Source of the DNA: Bacteroidota bacterium
Lineage (GTDB): Bacteria; Bacteroidota; Bacteroidia; Chitinophagales; Chitinophagaceae
Assembly: GCA_018267545.1 (NCBI GenBank)
Contig: JAFDYG010000457.1
Span: 1 to 64,000 of the forward strand
Direction: 5' to 3'
Length of the DNA: 64,000 nt
Position 1 is the first letter of the stretch. Each line of letters opens with the position of its first letter. Shown piece after piece: positions 37,301-44,722 of this stretch. The notes beneath the pieces were generated by a model. The model did no database searches. It was given only the letters and a program-made list of their open reading frames with translations, and was not told the origin of the DNA. The translations under genes were made by a program, and so were the position numbers.

Positions 37301-37330
37301 CTGGGCTGGTGCCAGCGGCCGGGAAAATAG
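34304..37330 (+). CDS. transmembrane NACHT/STAND ATPase with extracytoplasmic beta-propeller
   Basis: A 1008-residue multidomain protein. The N-terminus looks like a lipoprotein signal (LLAFTGC, Cys16). Residues about 20-400 resemble a sialidase-type beta-propeller with two Asp-box motifs (STDGGKSW 93-100; SYDYGKHW 285-292). A beta-sandwich covers about 400-500. One transmembrane segment lies at about 510-535 (IIMAGGIILAVYFLLLLVYF). The cytoplasmic half has a NACHT-type P-loop (GPGGIGKTT, 645-653), Walker B IIVIIDALSE with Asp723, a sensor-like LLISTRARI and a helical C-terminus. The layout suggests an outside sensor controlling an inside STAND switch. No effector domain is recognisable. The gene stands alone, 74 bases before a cyclase gene. 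Confidence 0.85.
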   Translation: MKYCLYLLSLLAFTGCTEHQPFYKKFDADSLKSVRQTEVFQLVSVRKDPWKEHDRQDVVVWVADSLTVYAIKETRYPRKENWQDSSVIFLEKSTDGGKSWSRPMRLTGVDAYRGPRHFYVSEKYLYCLDHQSISYIDLSTGKTVKIDNFFDPETSSISHPSFDRRSGILSVPTDGGTFIRIHDTTEERTVTCNHQLLEELSIDYRNDTLFHLHESSDRYIRVVRHRLRSGMKQTNLINDTVFTTRQESKYTFRPESKLVVFGNAYVISYREPSLGSDFKRIYQVSYDYGKHWEQWKILDEQIRDDLAEFIKSYRDSLTIAFTHNPATFISQNDFSTYAYVTDSVLLSDKIHKAEWQHQTDQILVYGYDTVHHTCEMFYPVRMGFDKVCKPVDYEVIEKPGRMIVRVRLSQKPGPVNRINAKLYASTTYNYNRSHGNLLNLTNTYVFKPVDSSGTVWEMEFPVKEIDLLEGQSYRLILDYYDNTYHEQYALPAKVYTPITWAEAHPQAFKIIMAGGIILAVYFLLLLVYFIRPFLIYRLYTATPFLRNLAGRWGGLDKVFYLIDSLTFTPLLVRSNRVADAWVRRNMAIKDYYWESEETVKTHEEKSYVPLPVRIQSENGEEIEKPSPANLSRLFQGDRVCIQIVGPGGIGKTTLALQMGRWVSDPVNAGYFKSHIWLPLLIQEETTDILITIRNKIQSIAGKAPDEAFVRHLLKRRRIIVIIDALSERSSAMQDHVRSIYGTLPVNALLISTRARIKMGIPGMLHLYPRPIDSENVYQFLNRALLKSGKPLFADEIIRAEIFRKVLTVFDIEGRKIPVSPIIISLLTRKILQLGLEDGVDAATLLPAIPASIPDVFTDYLIRVNPKTGTNLISDETMLLFAGLVAECSVGENYIPSDADLNNLVFPRIQQALGMGREEIQRVVDRLVANGILQKPVYANTVFVRFDLDPLAECLSAIVKARSSGKDGMKWVQLYGDVSAHGAAGYLQMLEIVQDTYAERLGWCQRPGK

Positions 37331-37404
37331 CGGATCAAGTCTACAGCCTATTTATTTTTATTTGTTACCCCAGTTTCATATACTTGCTTTATCAATATTG
37401 ATCA

Positions 37405-38226
37405 ATGAAACAATACTTCTCCGCCGTCGCTATACTCTTATCCATTACCAGCTGCACCTCCAATCCCGACAAAATCACTACCGACGACTCCACGATAACC
37501 ACTCCCCCATCCGTCCCCCTTATCAGCTTCTCAGCCACCCGCACCCTCCCCCACGACACCTCACTCTTCCTCGAAGGCTTCCTTATCCACGACGGCCGCC
37601 TCTACGAAAGCACCGGCTCCCCGGAAGACCTCCCCCAGACAAAATCCCTTATCGGCCCTCTCGATACTACAAACGGAAAAATCCAGCCAAAGGTAGAAAT
37701 CGACCGGAAGGACTTCGGAGAGGGCATCGTCTTCTTCAAAGACCGCCTCTACCAGCTCACTTATAAGAAGCAAACCTGCTACGTCTATGACGCAAAGACG
37801 TTCAAACGCGCCGGCGAATACAAATACGATAACAAGGAAGGCTGGAGCCTGACCCATAACGACAGTCTGCTCATCATGAGCGATGGGACCGACCGCCTTA
37901 CCTTTATCGACCCGGCTACTTTCAAACCGGTCAGGCAGATCGCCGTCACCTTGAATGGGGCAAAAAGGGACAGCCTGAACGAGCTGGAATATATCAAAGG
38001 TTATATCTATGCCAACATCTGGCTCAATAGCTATATTGTCAAGATCGATCCCTCAAACGGGAAAGTCGTCGGCAAGCTGGACCTTAGCTCCATCATTGCC
38101 GACGCCCGAAACCGATATCCCGACGCAGAAACACTCAACGGCATAGCCTATGACCGCGACAAGGACCGCGTCTTTGTTACGGGGAAGCTTTGGCCCGCTA
38201 TTTATGAGTTGAGCTTCTCACACTAG
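37405..38226 (+). CDS. glutaminyl-peptide cyclotransferase lipoprotein
   Basis: A 273-residue lipoprotein (lipobox LSITSC, Cys17). It has the five-bladed-propeller pattern of plant-type glutaminyl cyclases: FLEGFLIHDGRLYESTG, FGEGIVFFKDRLYQLTYK, EGWSLTHNDSLLIMSDGT, LNELEYIKGYIYANIWLN and ETLNGIAYDRDKDRVFVTGK. It would convert N-terminal Gln to pyroglutamate on periplasmic proteins. Many Bacteroidota secreted proteins are cleaved after A-Q junctions that leave Gln at the new N-terminus, as seen throughout this window. It starts 74 bases after the NACHT gene and ends 2 bases before the convergent membrane-protein gene. Confidence 0.92.
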   Translation: MKQYFSAVAILLSITSCTSNPDKITTDDSTITTPPSVPLISFSATRTLPHDTSLFLEGFLIHDGRLYESTGSPEDLPQTKSLIGPLDTTNGKIQPKVEIDRKDFGEGIVFFKDRLYQLTYKKQTCYVYDAKTFKRAGEYKYDNKEGWSLTHNDSLLIMSDGTDRLTFIDPATFKPVRQIAVTLNGAKRDSLNELEYIKGYIYANIWLNSYIVKIDPSNGKVVGKLDLSSIIADARNRYPDAETLNGIAYDRDKDRVFVTGKLWPAIYELSFSH

Positions 38227-38228
38227 GC

Positions 38229-38861
38229 CTACTTCCGTTTATACAAATCGAGTCCCACAAACACCAGCCAGATCACTACCGTCGTCACGAAGAGACGGAA
38301 ACCCATGAGGTGGTTCACCGCCACACCCATCGCCAGCGTAACTATAGCCGCCGCCACCTGCGCAAGCCCCAGCCAACCTAACCAGGAGGCAAGCAGCTTT
38401 GTACGTAAGATCGTAACCGACCAGCAGCCGATCGCCAGGCTAAACGCGATGGTGTAGACATAATCGAAGGCCAGGTTGATCATAAAGCTGTAGCGCAGGA
38501 CGGGCTGGATGGAGTCGAGCATTGCAGGGTCCGCATCCCGGTAACGCTGCAGGAAGAAGGGCATGATCAGGCCATTGGCGGAGGCCGCCAGCATTGCGGC
38601 CACGAGCCCGAAGCAGGCCATGATAAAGGCCAGAAGCGGCAAGAATTGGTCTTTTCCCAACTGGCGGGTCAGTCCCCAAAAACCCAGCCCACCAAAAGGC
38701 AGGGAGAAGATGGCGAGGGAGTGAACGGCAATGATCATACCCGATAGACGAATCAGGCGCTCGACGTTCCCTCCGACAGGATGGAGCACCATGGTTAGCA
38801 CTAAAAGGATGGTAAACGCGATCAGCGCGATACCGGCTTGTTTTTGCAGGTTTGTATTCAT
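38229..38861 (-). CDS. unknown multi-pass membrane protein
   Basis: A 210-residue hydrophobic protein with about six membrane segments (ALIAFTILLVLTMVLHPVGG, then LAFIMACFGLVAAMLAASAN and a final LFVTTVVIWLVFVGLDLYKR). The overall shape recalls DUF4386-like proteins, but I cannot assign it. It lies 44 bases downstream of the Crp-type regulator on the same strand and is probably controlled by it. Confidence 0.75.
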   Translation of the reverse strand: MNTNLQKQAGIALIAFTILLVLTMVLHPVGGNVERLIRLSGMIIAVHSLAIFSLPFGGLGFWGLTRQLGKDQFLPLLAFIMACFGLVAAMLAASANGLIMPFFLQRYRDADPAMLDSIQPVLRYSFMINLAFDYVYTIAFSLAIGCWSVTILRTKLLASWLGWLGLAQVAAAIVTLAMGVAVNHLMGFRLFVTTVVIWLVFVGLDLYKRK

Positions 38862-38905
38862 GCCCCAAATCTAGAGGGGCGTGTCGAGGAGGGTCTTGAT
38901 TCTGA

Positions 38906-39469
38906 TCAAGAATTGAGTTTTCTTCTGATTCTGCTCAAGGTTTCCGGGGTCATCCCCAGATAGGAGGCGATGTACTTCAAAGGAAAATACTGCACCATCT
39001 CGGGTTTGCTGGCCAGCAGCTGCTCGTATTTCTGCTCGGGCGTGAGTCGGTTGCTTTGATAGTCCTGGTTACGGACCGTCAGCTCCATGATATGGCCCAG
39101 CTTGAAGAAGCCATCGGAGATCTTGACCAGCTCGTGGAAATCCCAGGCGCTGAGTACGAAAACCTCACCATCGACAAAAGCCTGGATGATTCCCTCCGAA
39201 GGCTGCTGGCTCATAAAGCTCTTGTATTCGAAGGCCCACTCACCCGGCATAAAGAGGTTCAGGATCGCGTCCTCGCCGTCGTCCTTGACGATATAATGCC
39301 GGAAGAGGCCCTGGTTGATAAAGAAGAAGGACTGGCAGACCTGCCCCTCTTTGATGAGGCATTCGTCCTTTTTTACCACCCGGTGCTTTAGCCGGGAAAG
39401 AATCTGCGAGACCTGTTCGGGGTTGAAGGAGCCCAGCTTTTGGATGGAGGCGGTCACTTGCTCGTACAT
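38906..39469 (-). CDS. Crp/Fnr-family transcriptional regulator
   Basis: A 187-residue regulator with an N-terminal cyclic-nucleotide-binding-like beta-barrel (CLIKEGQVCQSFFFINQGLF, then FMPGEWAFEYKSF). The C-terminal helix-turn-helix is YFPLKYIASYLGMTPETLSRIRRKL. The cNMP phosphate-binding arginine pocket is not obvious, as usual in Bacteroidota members of this family. A terminator-like hairpin lies 18 bases upstream of its start codon, so transcription from further upstream may be blocked or attenuated. Confidence 0.92.
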   Translation of the reverse strand: MYEQVTASIQKLGSFNPEQVSQILSRLKHRVVKKDECLIKEGQVCQSFFFINQGLFRHYIVKDDGEDAILNLFMPGEWAFEYKSFMSQQPSEGIIQAFVDGEVFVLSAWDFHELVKISDGFFKLGHIMELTVRNQDYQSNRLTPEQKYEQLLASKPEMVQYFPLKYIASYLGMTPETLSRIRRKLNS

Positions 39470-39484
39470 ATATCAAATCTACAA

Positions 39485-39508
39485 AAAACCCCGGTAGACA
39501 CCGGGGTA
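39485..39508 (-). terminator. orphan minus-strand terminator upstream of Crp-type gene
   Basis: ACCCCGGT/ACCGGGGT arms around a short GTCT-type loop, followed on the minus strand by T6. No minus-strand gene precedes it; the next gene upstream is on the plus strand. It may end a small RNA or form an attenuator in the leader of the regulator. Confidence 0.6.
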
Positions 39509-39715
39509 ATGAGTGAATGTAAGAGTCCATCCTGTCTGTAAATAAAATCTAATCCGATAAACTGAAATGTTTGCGAGTGTTTACACGGGATATAAACGCA
39601 CAGGAGGAGCGGTCGATTGCGAGGGCATCTCTCTAATCGATTGAACGGCAGGGATTTTCTTCCCAACGGCGGCACCTGTCGCAAAACGCCTTTTAAATGT
39701 CGCATCCGAACCTTT

Positions 39716-39743
39716 TTTGGGCAGTGCATTGCGTCTAGATTTG
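39716..39743 (+). promoter_or_regulatory. candidate Bacteroidota-type promoter
   Basis: TTTG at 39716-39719 and TAGATTTG at 39736-39743. The second is an exact match to TAnnTTTG, but the spacer is 16 bases, shorter than the usual 19-20. It would drive the reductase gene starting at 39759 with a very short leader. Confidence 0.35.
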
Positions 39744-39758
39744 TATAAAATAATTCAT

Positions 39759-40328
39759 ATGCGAAAGATCGTCTCCTTTATGCACGTTTCCCTGGATATG
39801 TTTGTCGCCGGCCCCCAGGGCGAAATGAACTGGATAAAAGTCGACAGCGAAATCTTCAAATATGCCGGTGAGGCTACGAACGCCTCGGACCTGGCGCTTT
39901 ACGGACGAAATACCTGGGAGATGATGGACTCCTACTGGCCGACGGCAGGGGACAAGCCGAACGCTTCCGACCACGACCGTGAACACTCCGCCTGGTACAA
40001 TAAGGTCGAAAAGATTGTGCTGTCCAGGACGATGGCGGGACAGGAACGGCCCAAAACGACGTTTTTGGGGGACAAATTCTCCGCGGAGATCCGCCGCTAC
40101 AAGGAACAGCCCGGAAAGGACATCGTCATCTTCGGCAGCCCCCGTGCTACCCATTCCCTGATGAAGGAAGGGCTGGTCGACCAGGTCTGGCTCTTCGTCA
40201 ATCCTATCCTGCTGGGAAAAGGCATTCCCATGTTCGACGGCATCGAAGACCGAAAGCCGCTGAAGCTGGTTACCGACGTACGCTTCCCTTCCGGCGTCAT
40301 CGCCCTGAAGTACGAGGTGCTCCATTAA
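39759..40328 (+). CDS. dihydrofolate-reductase-like protein (RibD C-terminal domain family)
   Basis: I start at the ATG at 39759 (MRKIVSFMHVSLDMFVAG), which gives the standard N-terminus; the open frame begins at 39717. It has 189 residues. Family marks are DLALYGRNTWEMMDSYWPTA, DIVIFGSPRATHSLMKEGLVDQ and FVNPILLGKGIPMF. These proteins share the DHFR/RibD fold and probably use NADPH, but most have no known substrate. It is followed after 28 bases by a Crp-type regulator on the same strand. Confidence 0.92.
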   Translation: MRKIVSFMHVSLDMFVAGPQGEMNWIKVDSEIFKYAGEATNASDLALYGRNTWEMMDSYWPTAGDKPNASDHDREHSAWYNKVEKIVLSRTMAGQERPKTTFLGDKFSAEIRRYKEQPGKDIVIFGSPRATHSLMKEGLVDQVWLFVNPILLGKGIPMFDGIEDRKPLKLVTDVRFPSGVIALKYEVLH

Positions 40329-40356
40329 TGCGGGGCTTTCAGTACCTTAGTCCGCT

Positions 40357-40950
40357 ATGGACGAATACGAGGTCTTCAAACAACATATCGTAAAGCGGGT
40401 AGCCCTGACCCCGGAGGAGATGACCGAGCTGCTGGGCGGTTTCAGGCTGAAGAAGGTAAAGAAAAAACAGTTTATCATCCAGCCGGATTTCAAGGCGATG
40501 CACCGGAATTATGTTGTGCAGGGCGCGTTCCGCTCCTATGTGATCGGGCAGGACGGCGGCGACCATACCATCCAGTTCGCCATCGACGACTGGTGGATCT
40601 CGGACTACAACAGCTATACGTATCAGCGCCCGGCCACGATGTTTGTCGTCGCCCTGGAAGACAGCACACTCCTGCAGATCGACTACGAAACCGAACAAAG
40701 ATTAAAGGCACAGTATCATAAGATCGAGACCTTCTTCCGGATCGGGGCCGAACGAACCGCTGCGTATCATCAGCGCCGTATCATTTCGGCCCTGACCCAA
40801 ACGGCGGAGGAACGCTACGACGCCTTCCTGGAGGCCTATCCTTCCGCGGCCCAGCGTCTGCCCCAGTACGCCGTCGCCTCCTACCTCGGCATGACAACCC
40901 AGTTCCTATCACAGATCAGAAAAAAGCGTCTTGGAAAAAAGTTAAACTAG
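40357..40950 (+). CDS. Crp/Fnr-family transcriptional regulator
   Basis: A 197-residue regulator. The beta-barrel covers about residues 20-115 (KKKQFIIQPDFKAMHRNYVV, then DGGDHTIQFAIDDWWISDYN). The C-terminal helix-turn-helix is LPQYAVASYLGMTTQFLSQI. It lacks the cAMP-binding signature. It lies between the reductase and SDR genes, all on the plus strand, and may control one or both. Confidence 0.92.
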   Translation: MDEYEVFKQHIVKRVALTPEEMTELLGGFRLKKVKKKQFIIQPDFKAMHRNYVVQGAFRSYVIGQDGGDHTIQFAIDDWWISDYNSYTYQRPATMFVVALEDSTLLQIDYETEQRLKAQYHKIETFFRIGAERTAAYHQRRIISALTQTAEERYDAFLEAYPSAAQRLPQYAVASYLGMTTQFLSQIRKKRLGKKLN

Positions 40951-41029
40951 TTTCATCGTTTTTTGTAAGCTACTTGATTTTTAAGGCGCTGAATACGAGG
41001 CAATTTTGTGTTGTAAAAACACACAGAAT

Positions 41030-41782
41030 ATGTCACTTAAATTAAACAACAAAGTAGCCGTCGTCACCGGAGGTAACAGCGGCATCGGACTGGGAGTAGC
41101 AAAATTATTCGCAGCAGAAGGCGCAAAAGTAACGATAACCGGCCGTAACGAGTCGACCATCAAAACCGCCGTCAAAGCCATCGGGCACGACGCGTTGGGA
41201 CTGGTCAGCAACGTAGCGGATGTCGAAAGCATCTCTCCCGTATTCGAACGCGTGAACGATACCTTTGGCAAGATCGATATCCTTGTCGTCAACGCCGGCA
41301 TCGTAATGATGGCTCCGCTGGAGCAATTTACCGAAGCGATGTTCGACCAAGTAACCGATATCAACTACAAAGGGGTATTCTTTACCGTCCAGAAAGCGCT
41401 CCCCTATCTGAACGACGGCGCTTCGATCGTCGTAACTTCTTCTACCGTGGCGGATAAAGGGCTGGCCGGCGCTGCGGCCTATATCGCCACCAAGGCGGCA
41501 GAGCGGGCGCTCGTACGTGTTTTTGCGGCCGAGCTGGCTCCGCGTAAGATTCGCGTCAATGCCCTGTCTCCCGGCAGCATCGCCACGCCGATCTTCGAAA
41601 AAGCGGGGTATAGCAAGGAGCATGCGGATGGTATGGCGGATTTCTTCGCGAACTCTGTGGCCCTGAAGCGCGGCGGGACCGTCGATGAAATGGCCAAGGG
41701 CTTTTTATTCCTTGCGTCCGAAGATTCTTCTTATATGACGGGAGGAGATTTGGTGCTCGATGGTGGATGGAGGGACCTTTAA
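41030..41782 (+). CDS. short-chain dehydrogenase/reductase (SDR)
   Basis: I start at the ATG at 41030 (MSLKLNNKVAVVTGGNSGIG); the frame begins at 41006 with TTG. It has 250 residues. The NAD(P) site is TGGNSGIG, the structural NAG motif is VVNAGIVMM, the catalytic Ser lies in VVTSSTVADKG and the Tyr/Lys pair in YIATKAAER. The end, SSYMTGGDLVLDGGW, is typical of classical SDRs. The substrate is not predictable. The gene is closed by a terminator. Confidence 0.95.
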   Translation: MSLKLNNKVAVVTGGNSGIGLGVAKLFAAEGAKVTITGRNESTIKTAVKAIGHDALGLVSNVADVESISPVFERVNDTFGKIDILVVNAGIVMMAPLEQFTEAMFDQVTDINYKGVFFTVQKALPYLNDGASIVVTSSTVADKGLAGAAAYIATKAAERALVRVFAAELAPRKIRVNALSPGSIATPIFEKAGYSKEHADGMADFFANSVALKRGGTVDEMAKGFLFLASEDSSYMTGGDLVLDGGWRDL

Positions 41783-41789
41783 GGCTTTT

Positions 41790-41820
41790 GCCCCCGGCGG
41801 TAACGTCGGGGGCTTATTGT
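41790..41820 (+). terminator. intrinsic terminator after SDR gene
   Basis: GCCCCC/GGGGGC outer stem (41790-41795 and 41808-41813) with inner pairs and a GTAA loop, followed by TTATTGTTT. It lies 8 bases after the stop. Confidence 0.8.
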
Positions 41821-41893
41821 TTATACAAAAAAGGGTGTTTTAACGCTTGACCGGTTTTTGAGGGTTTTGTATTTTAACTAAAACCTGACTCTG

Positions 41894-42616
41894 ATGAGTG
41901 ACGAACCGACGCCTCCTTCCGAACAAGAAGACATAAAGATCTTAAGGGATTATCGCGATACGCTTCAGAAGGATATCGGAGAAAAAGAAAAGGAATACAA
42001 CACTACCGTAACCTATATCACGGGCGGGGCCCTGGCGCTGTTCCTGACCATCAACGAGAAGTTTTTCAATATCAGCCAGGCGCATTACAAATGGATGTTG
42101 TTTGCAAGCCTGCTCTGTCTGCTTCTGTGCATGCTGATGCACGTTCTTGCCAATATTATAGACGTAACGGGGGACAAAGAATTATTAAACAAAACCGATG
42201 CCATGATAGAAAAACAAGAATACGACGACGTGAGCCTTACGACCGAGTGGAAGAAGTGGCTTAGAAGGTACGAGACGATCTATTACACCCGGTTCGGTCT
42301 GATGATCCTCGGGGTTGTATTGGAAGCGTTTTTTATTACGCTGAATTTGAATGCAGCTAAGGACAATGCGGCGGCAAAAACGCCTGTTGTAAGTCAGCTG
42401 CTCGGGAGCGAGTATGTATCGCCGGAAAATGACGCGTCGTTTAATTTTAACGATGGCGCGGTTACTGCCTGGCAGACACCGGCACAGCCCAAAACCAGCC
42501 CCAAGCCTCCGGTCAAGACGAAACCCAAGCCGAAGAGCTCGCCTAAGCCTCCTCCGAAACATCCGCCCACCAAACCAAAGCCCAAGCCTGTAATAAAAAA
42601 GACTCCCAACGAATAA
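41894..42616 (+). CDS. unknown membrane protein with Pro/Lys-rich tail
   Basis: A 240-residue protein: a charged N-terminus (about 1-38), three hydrophobic segments (about 40-58, 64-88 and 132-153), then a soluble stretch. The last 45 residues are built from Pro-Lys units (PKTSPKPPVKTKPKPKSSPK and onward). The tail resembles the periplasm-spanning Pro-Lys linker of TonB, but no TonB domain follows. It is a single gene with terminators on both sides. Not recognised. Confidence 0.75.
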   Translation: MSDEPTPPSEQEDIKILRDYRDTLQKDIGEKEKEYNTTVTYITGGALALFLTINEKFFNISQAHYKWMLFASLLCLLLCMLMHVLANIIDVTGDKELLNKTDAMIEKQEYDDVSLTTEWKKWLRRYETIYYTRFGLMILGVVLEAFFITLNLNAAKDNAAAKTPVVSQLLGSEYVSPENDASFNFNDGAVTAWQTPAQPKTSPKPPVKTKPKPKSSPKPPPKHPPTKPKPKPVIKKTPNE

Positions 42617-42619
42617 AAG

Positions 42620-42649
42620 AAAAGCCTCCCGTTATTCGGGAGGCTTTTT
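42620..42649 (+). terminator. intrinsic terminator
   Basis: AAAAGCCTCCCG/CGGGAGGCTTTT stem (42620-42631 and 42637-42648), 4 bases after the stop of the Pro/Lys-tail gene, running into a T-tract. Confidence 0.88.
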
Positions 42650-42682
42650 AATTCGATTTTCGATCTCTGGTAAGATCGGGAC

Positions 42683-43450
42683 TTATATCTTGCCCTGACG
42701 GACTTTTTTTACGAAATAAACAGAAACACCAGCATAGACAGCGATCTCCTCCATTGAAAGCTTTCCCGCCGCCAACATGTTTTTTATGGTAGCTATCTGA
42801 TTTTCCTTGCGCCCTTCCTCTTTTCGTCTCTCCGCAATCATTTCAATAATGCCCATGGAATTCTTTTTATTGGTTATTTGGTCAACCTCTTACCCAAAAA
42901 TACGATTTGTTTCGGGGTTTTCAAACCGTACATAATTATTCAAAAAATACCATACCTGCAGCAGCTTTCTCTTATCGGCAAAATCAAGTATACGCAAAGT
43001 ATTGTATCGATAGCTCAACATGGTTCCAGCATATGAATACTCATAAGAGCTGGGAATGCTTTTACCATCCTTACCGGTTAAGATAGCAATAGCCGTAATT
43101 GGTTTATTGTACTTGTCGAATATTCTACAATAGTACTTAAACATGCGCTCCGCAAACCCTTTCTCATTTCGCCCCTGTACTTCAACGTGTACAAGTATCC
43201 ATTCCTCACTGCCGTCTTGCTTATACACTTTTACCAATTTATCGACCAATCGCGTATCCGATCCTTTTTCAGGTTCAGGATACACTTTAACAAGCTCCTT
43301 ATCCAGAAACTCGAAGCCCTGGGAAATGTTAAACAACTCATCAGCATTAGGAAAAATAAAACGCAGAAAATCGTCGAATGTATCCTCCAGCATGCCCTTC
43401 CATAAACTATCGTCAGTCCTTCTCACAGGCTGTCTCAGTCCCATACACAA
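42683..43450 (-). pseudogene. Rpn/PD-(D/E)XK transposase-family gene with in-frame stop
   Basis: The frame from 43450 encodes 186 residues with the Rpn/PDDEXK_2 pattern: DDFLRFIFPNADELFN, FLDKELVKVYPEP, DTRLVDKLVKVY, EEWILVHVEVQGR, MFKYYCRIFDKYNKPITAIA. It stops at a TAA (42890-42892). The same frame then continues for 68 further codons (EVDQITNKKNSMGIIEMIAE, later LAAGKLSMEEIAVYAGVSVY) to a second TAA at 42683. That tail is the expected C-terminus of the family, so one nonsense codon splits an otherwise intact 256-codon frame. Such proteins are recombination-promoting nucleases. The first fragment holds the nuclease core and might retain activity. Confidence 0.85.
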
Positions 43451-43465
43451 AATTTAAGAAGTAAA

Positions 43466-43490
43466 AAATTCCATGCCTATTATGGAATTT
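43466..43490. repeat. 9-bp perfect inverted repeat upstream of Rpn-type gene
   Basis: AAATTCCAT (43466-43474) and ATGGAATTT (43482-43490), 7-base spacer, 15 bases upstream of the gene start. It could be an operator or a leader hairpin. Confidence 0.5.
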
Positions 43491-43637
43491 CTGGGACTTA
43501 TCGGGAAGGGTAAATGCGGAAGCCGCCTTAAAGATACTACGAATTCAACCCCTCAAAAAACGAAAGTTTAGTAAGAGTTTAATATTTCTTAACCTGCTGA
43601 TTCTGGTAAGGAGTAGGATTGCTTTTATATTTACTCC

Positions 43638-44720
43638 ATGAAAAAGCACCTTCTTCTTGCCTTTACCCTCCTGGTCTTTCTTTCTTTCGGCCACGCGCAG
43701 CAATCCCGCAACGTCGTCGTCTTCCTCATGGACGGCTACCGCTGGAAGGAGCTCTACGAAGGCGCCGATTCAAGCCTCCTGTTCAACAAGAAGTACAACC
43801 ACCACGACTCCGCCTGGACCGTTACCAAATACTGGGACGCAAATCTCGAAACCCGCCGGCAAAAGCTCATGCCCTTTGTCTGGGAAACGATGTCCAAAAA
43901 TGGGCAGCTGCTCGGCAATCGCAACCTGGGCAATTTCGCCAATGTTACGAACAAGTACTGGTTCTCCTACCCCGGCAGAAGCGAGGCCTTTACCGGCTAC
44001 TACGACAGCGCCGTCAACTCCAATGAATATCCGGACAACCCCAATACGAACGTCCTCGAATTTATCGACAAGCAGCCCGGCTTCCACGGCAAGGTCGTAA
44101 CCTTCTCCTCCTGGGACGCAGTAGCCCGCATCCTCAACCGAAACCGGAACAAGATGTATGTCAATGTCTGGGGCGAAGATGTAAAGGGTGACAATCTGAC
44201 CCCGCAGCAGAAAGAAGCCAATCTATATTCACACCTCCTGCCCGAGCTCTTTGGCAAGGGAGAGCGGGTAGATGCCGGAACATATGTGATGGCTAAGGCG
44301 TATTTGCAGGCCAACCATCCCCGGGTTCTGTATATCGATCTCGGCGACAACGACGAATTCGCCCACGCCGCCGACTATGCGGACTATCTCGACGCGGCTC
44401 ACTACGACGACGCCATGTTCCGCGACATCTGGACTACGCTTCAAAACGACCCCTTCTATAAAGACAATACGACCCTGCTGATCTTCCCGGACCACGGCCG
44501 GGGTTATGGGCCGGGCTGGACCAGCCATGGTGCAGCCGTTGCGCACTCTAACGAGATCTATTTCCTGGCGATGGGTCCCGGCGTGCCGGCAAAAGGTGAG
44601 GTAAAAGATTCGGGGCAGGTTTACCAGGCTCAATACGCCGCTACTATCGCCGCGCTGCTCGGGCTGAAGTACACCGCCGAACATCCGGTAGCCGATCCGA
44701 TAAAAAGTGTGCTTAAATAG
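43638..44720 (+). CDS. secreted phosphodiesterase/sulfatase-superfamily protein
   Basis: A 360-residue protein with a signal peptide (LSFGHAQ, about residue 20). It belongs to the alkaline phosphatase superfamily: first metal-site block RNVVVFLMDGYRWKELYEG, then VLYIDLGDNDEFAHAADYAD, and the late LLIFPDHGRGYGPGWTSHG. The order fits type I phosphodiesterase/nucleotide pyrophosphatase-like enzymes better than formylglycine sulfatases, since no C/S-x-P-S-R motif is present. The substrate is unknown. Its stop lies 2 bases from the stop of the convergent DUF4395 gene. Confidence 0.87.
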   Translation: MKKHLLLAFTLLVFLSFGHAQQSRNVVVFLMDGYRWKELYEGADSSLLFNKKYNHHDSAWTVTKYWDANLETRRQKLMPFVWETMSKNGQLLGNRNLGNFANVTNKYWFSYPGRSEAFTGYYDSAVNSNEYPDNPNTNVLEFIDKQPGFHGKVVTFSSWDAVARILNRNRNKMYVNVWGEDVKGDNLTPQQKEANLYSHLLPELFGKGERVDAGTYVMAKAYLQANHPRVLYIDLGDNDEFAHAADYADYLDAAHYDDAMFRDIWTTLQNDPFYKDNTTLLIFPDHGRGYGPGWTSHGAAVAHSNEIYFLAMGPGVPAKGEVKDSGQVYQAQYAATIAALLGLKYTAEHPVADPIKSVLK

Positions 44721-44722
44721 AT

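Noticed and set aside
39454-39729. 91-codon minus-strand open frame over the leader of the Crp-type gene
   Set aside because: It overlaps the regulator start, runs through the terminator hairpin and has no recognisable features.
42683-42856. Independent small gene starting at the ATG at 42856
   Set aside because: The frame is continuous with the Rpn-type gene across one stop codon and its sequence is the expected C-terminus, so it is described as part of the broken gene.
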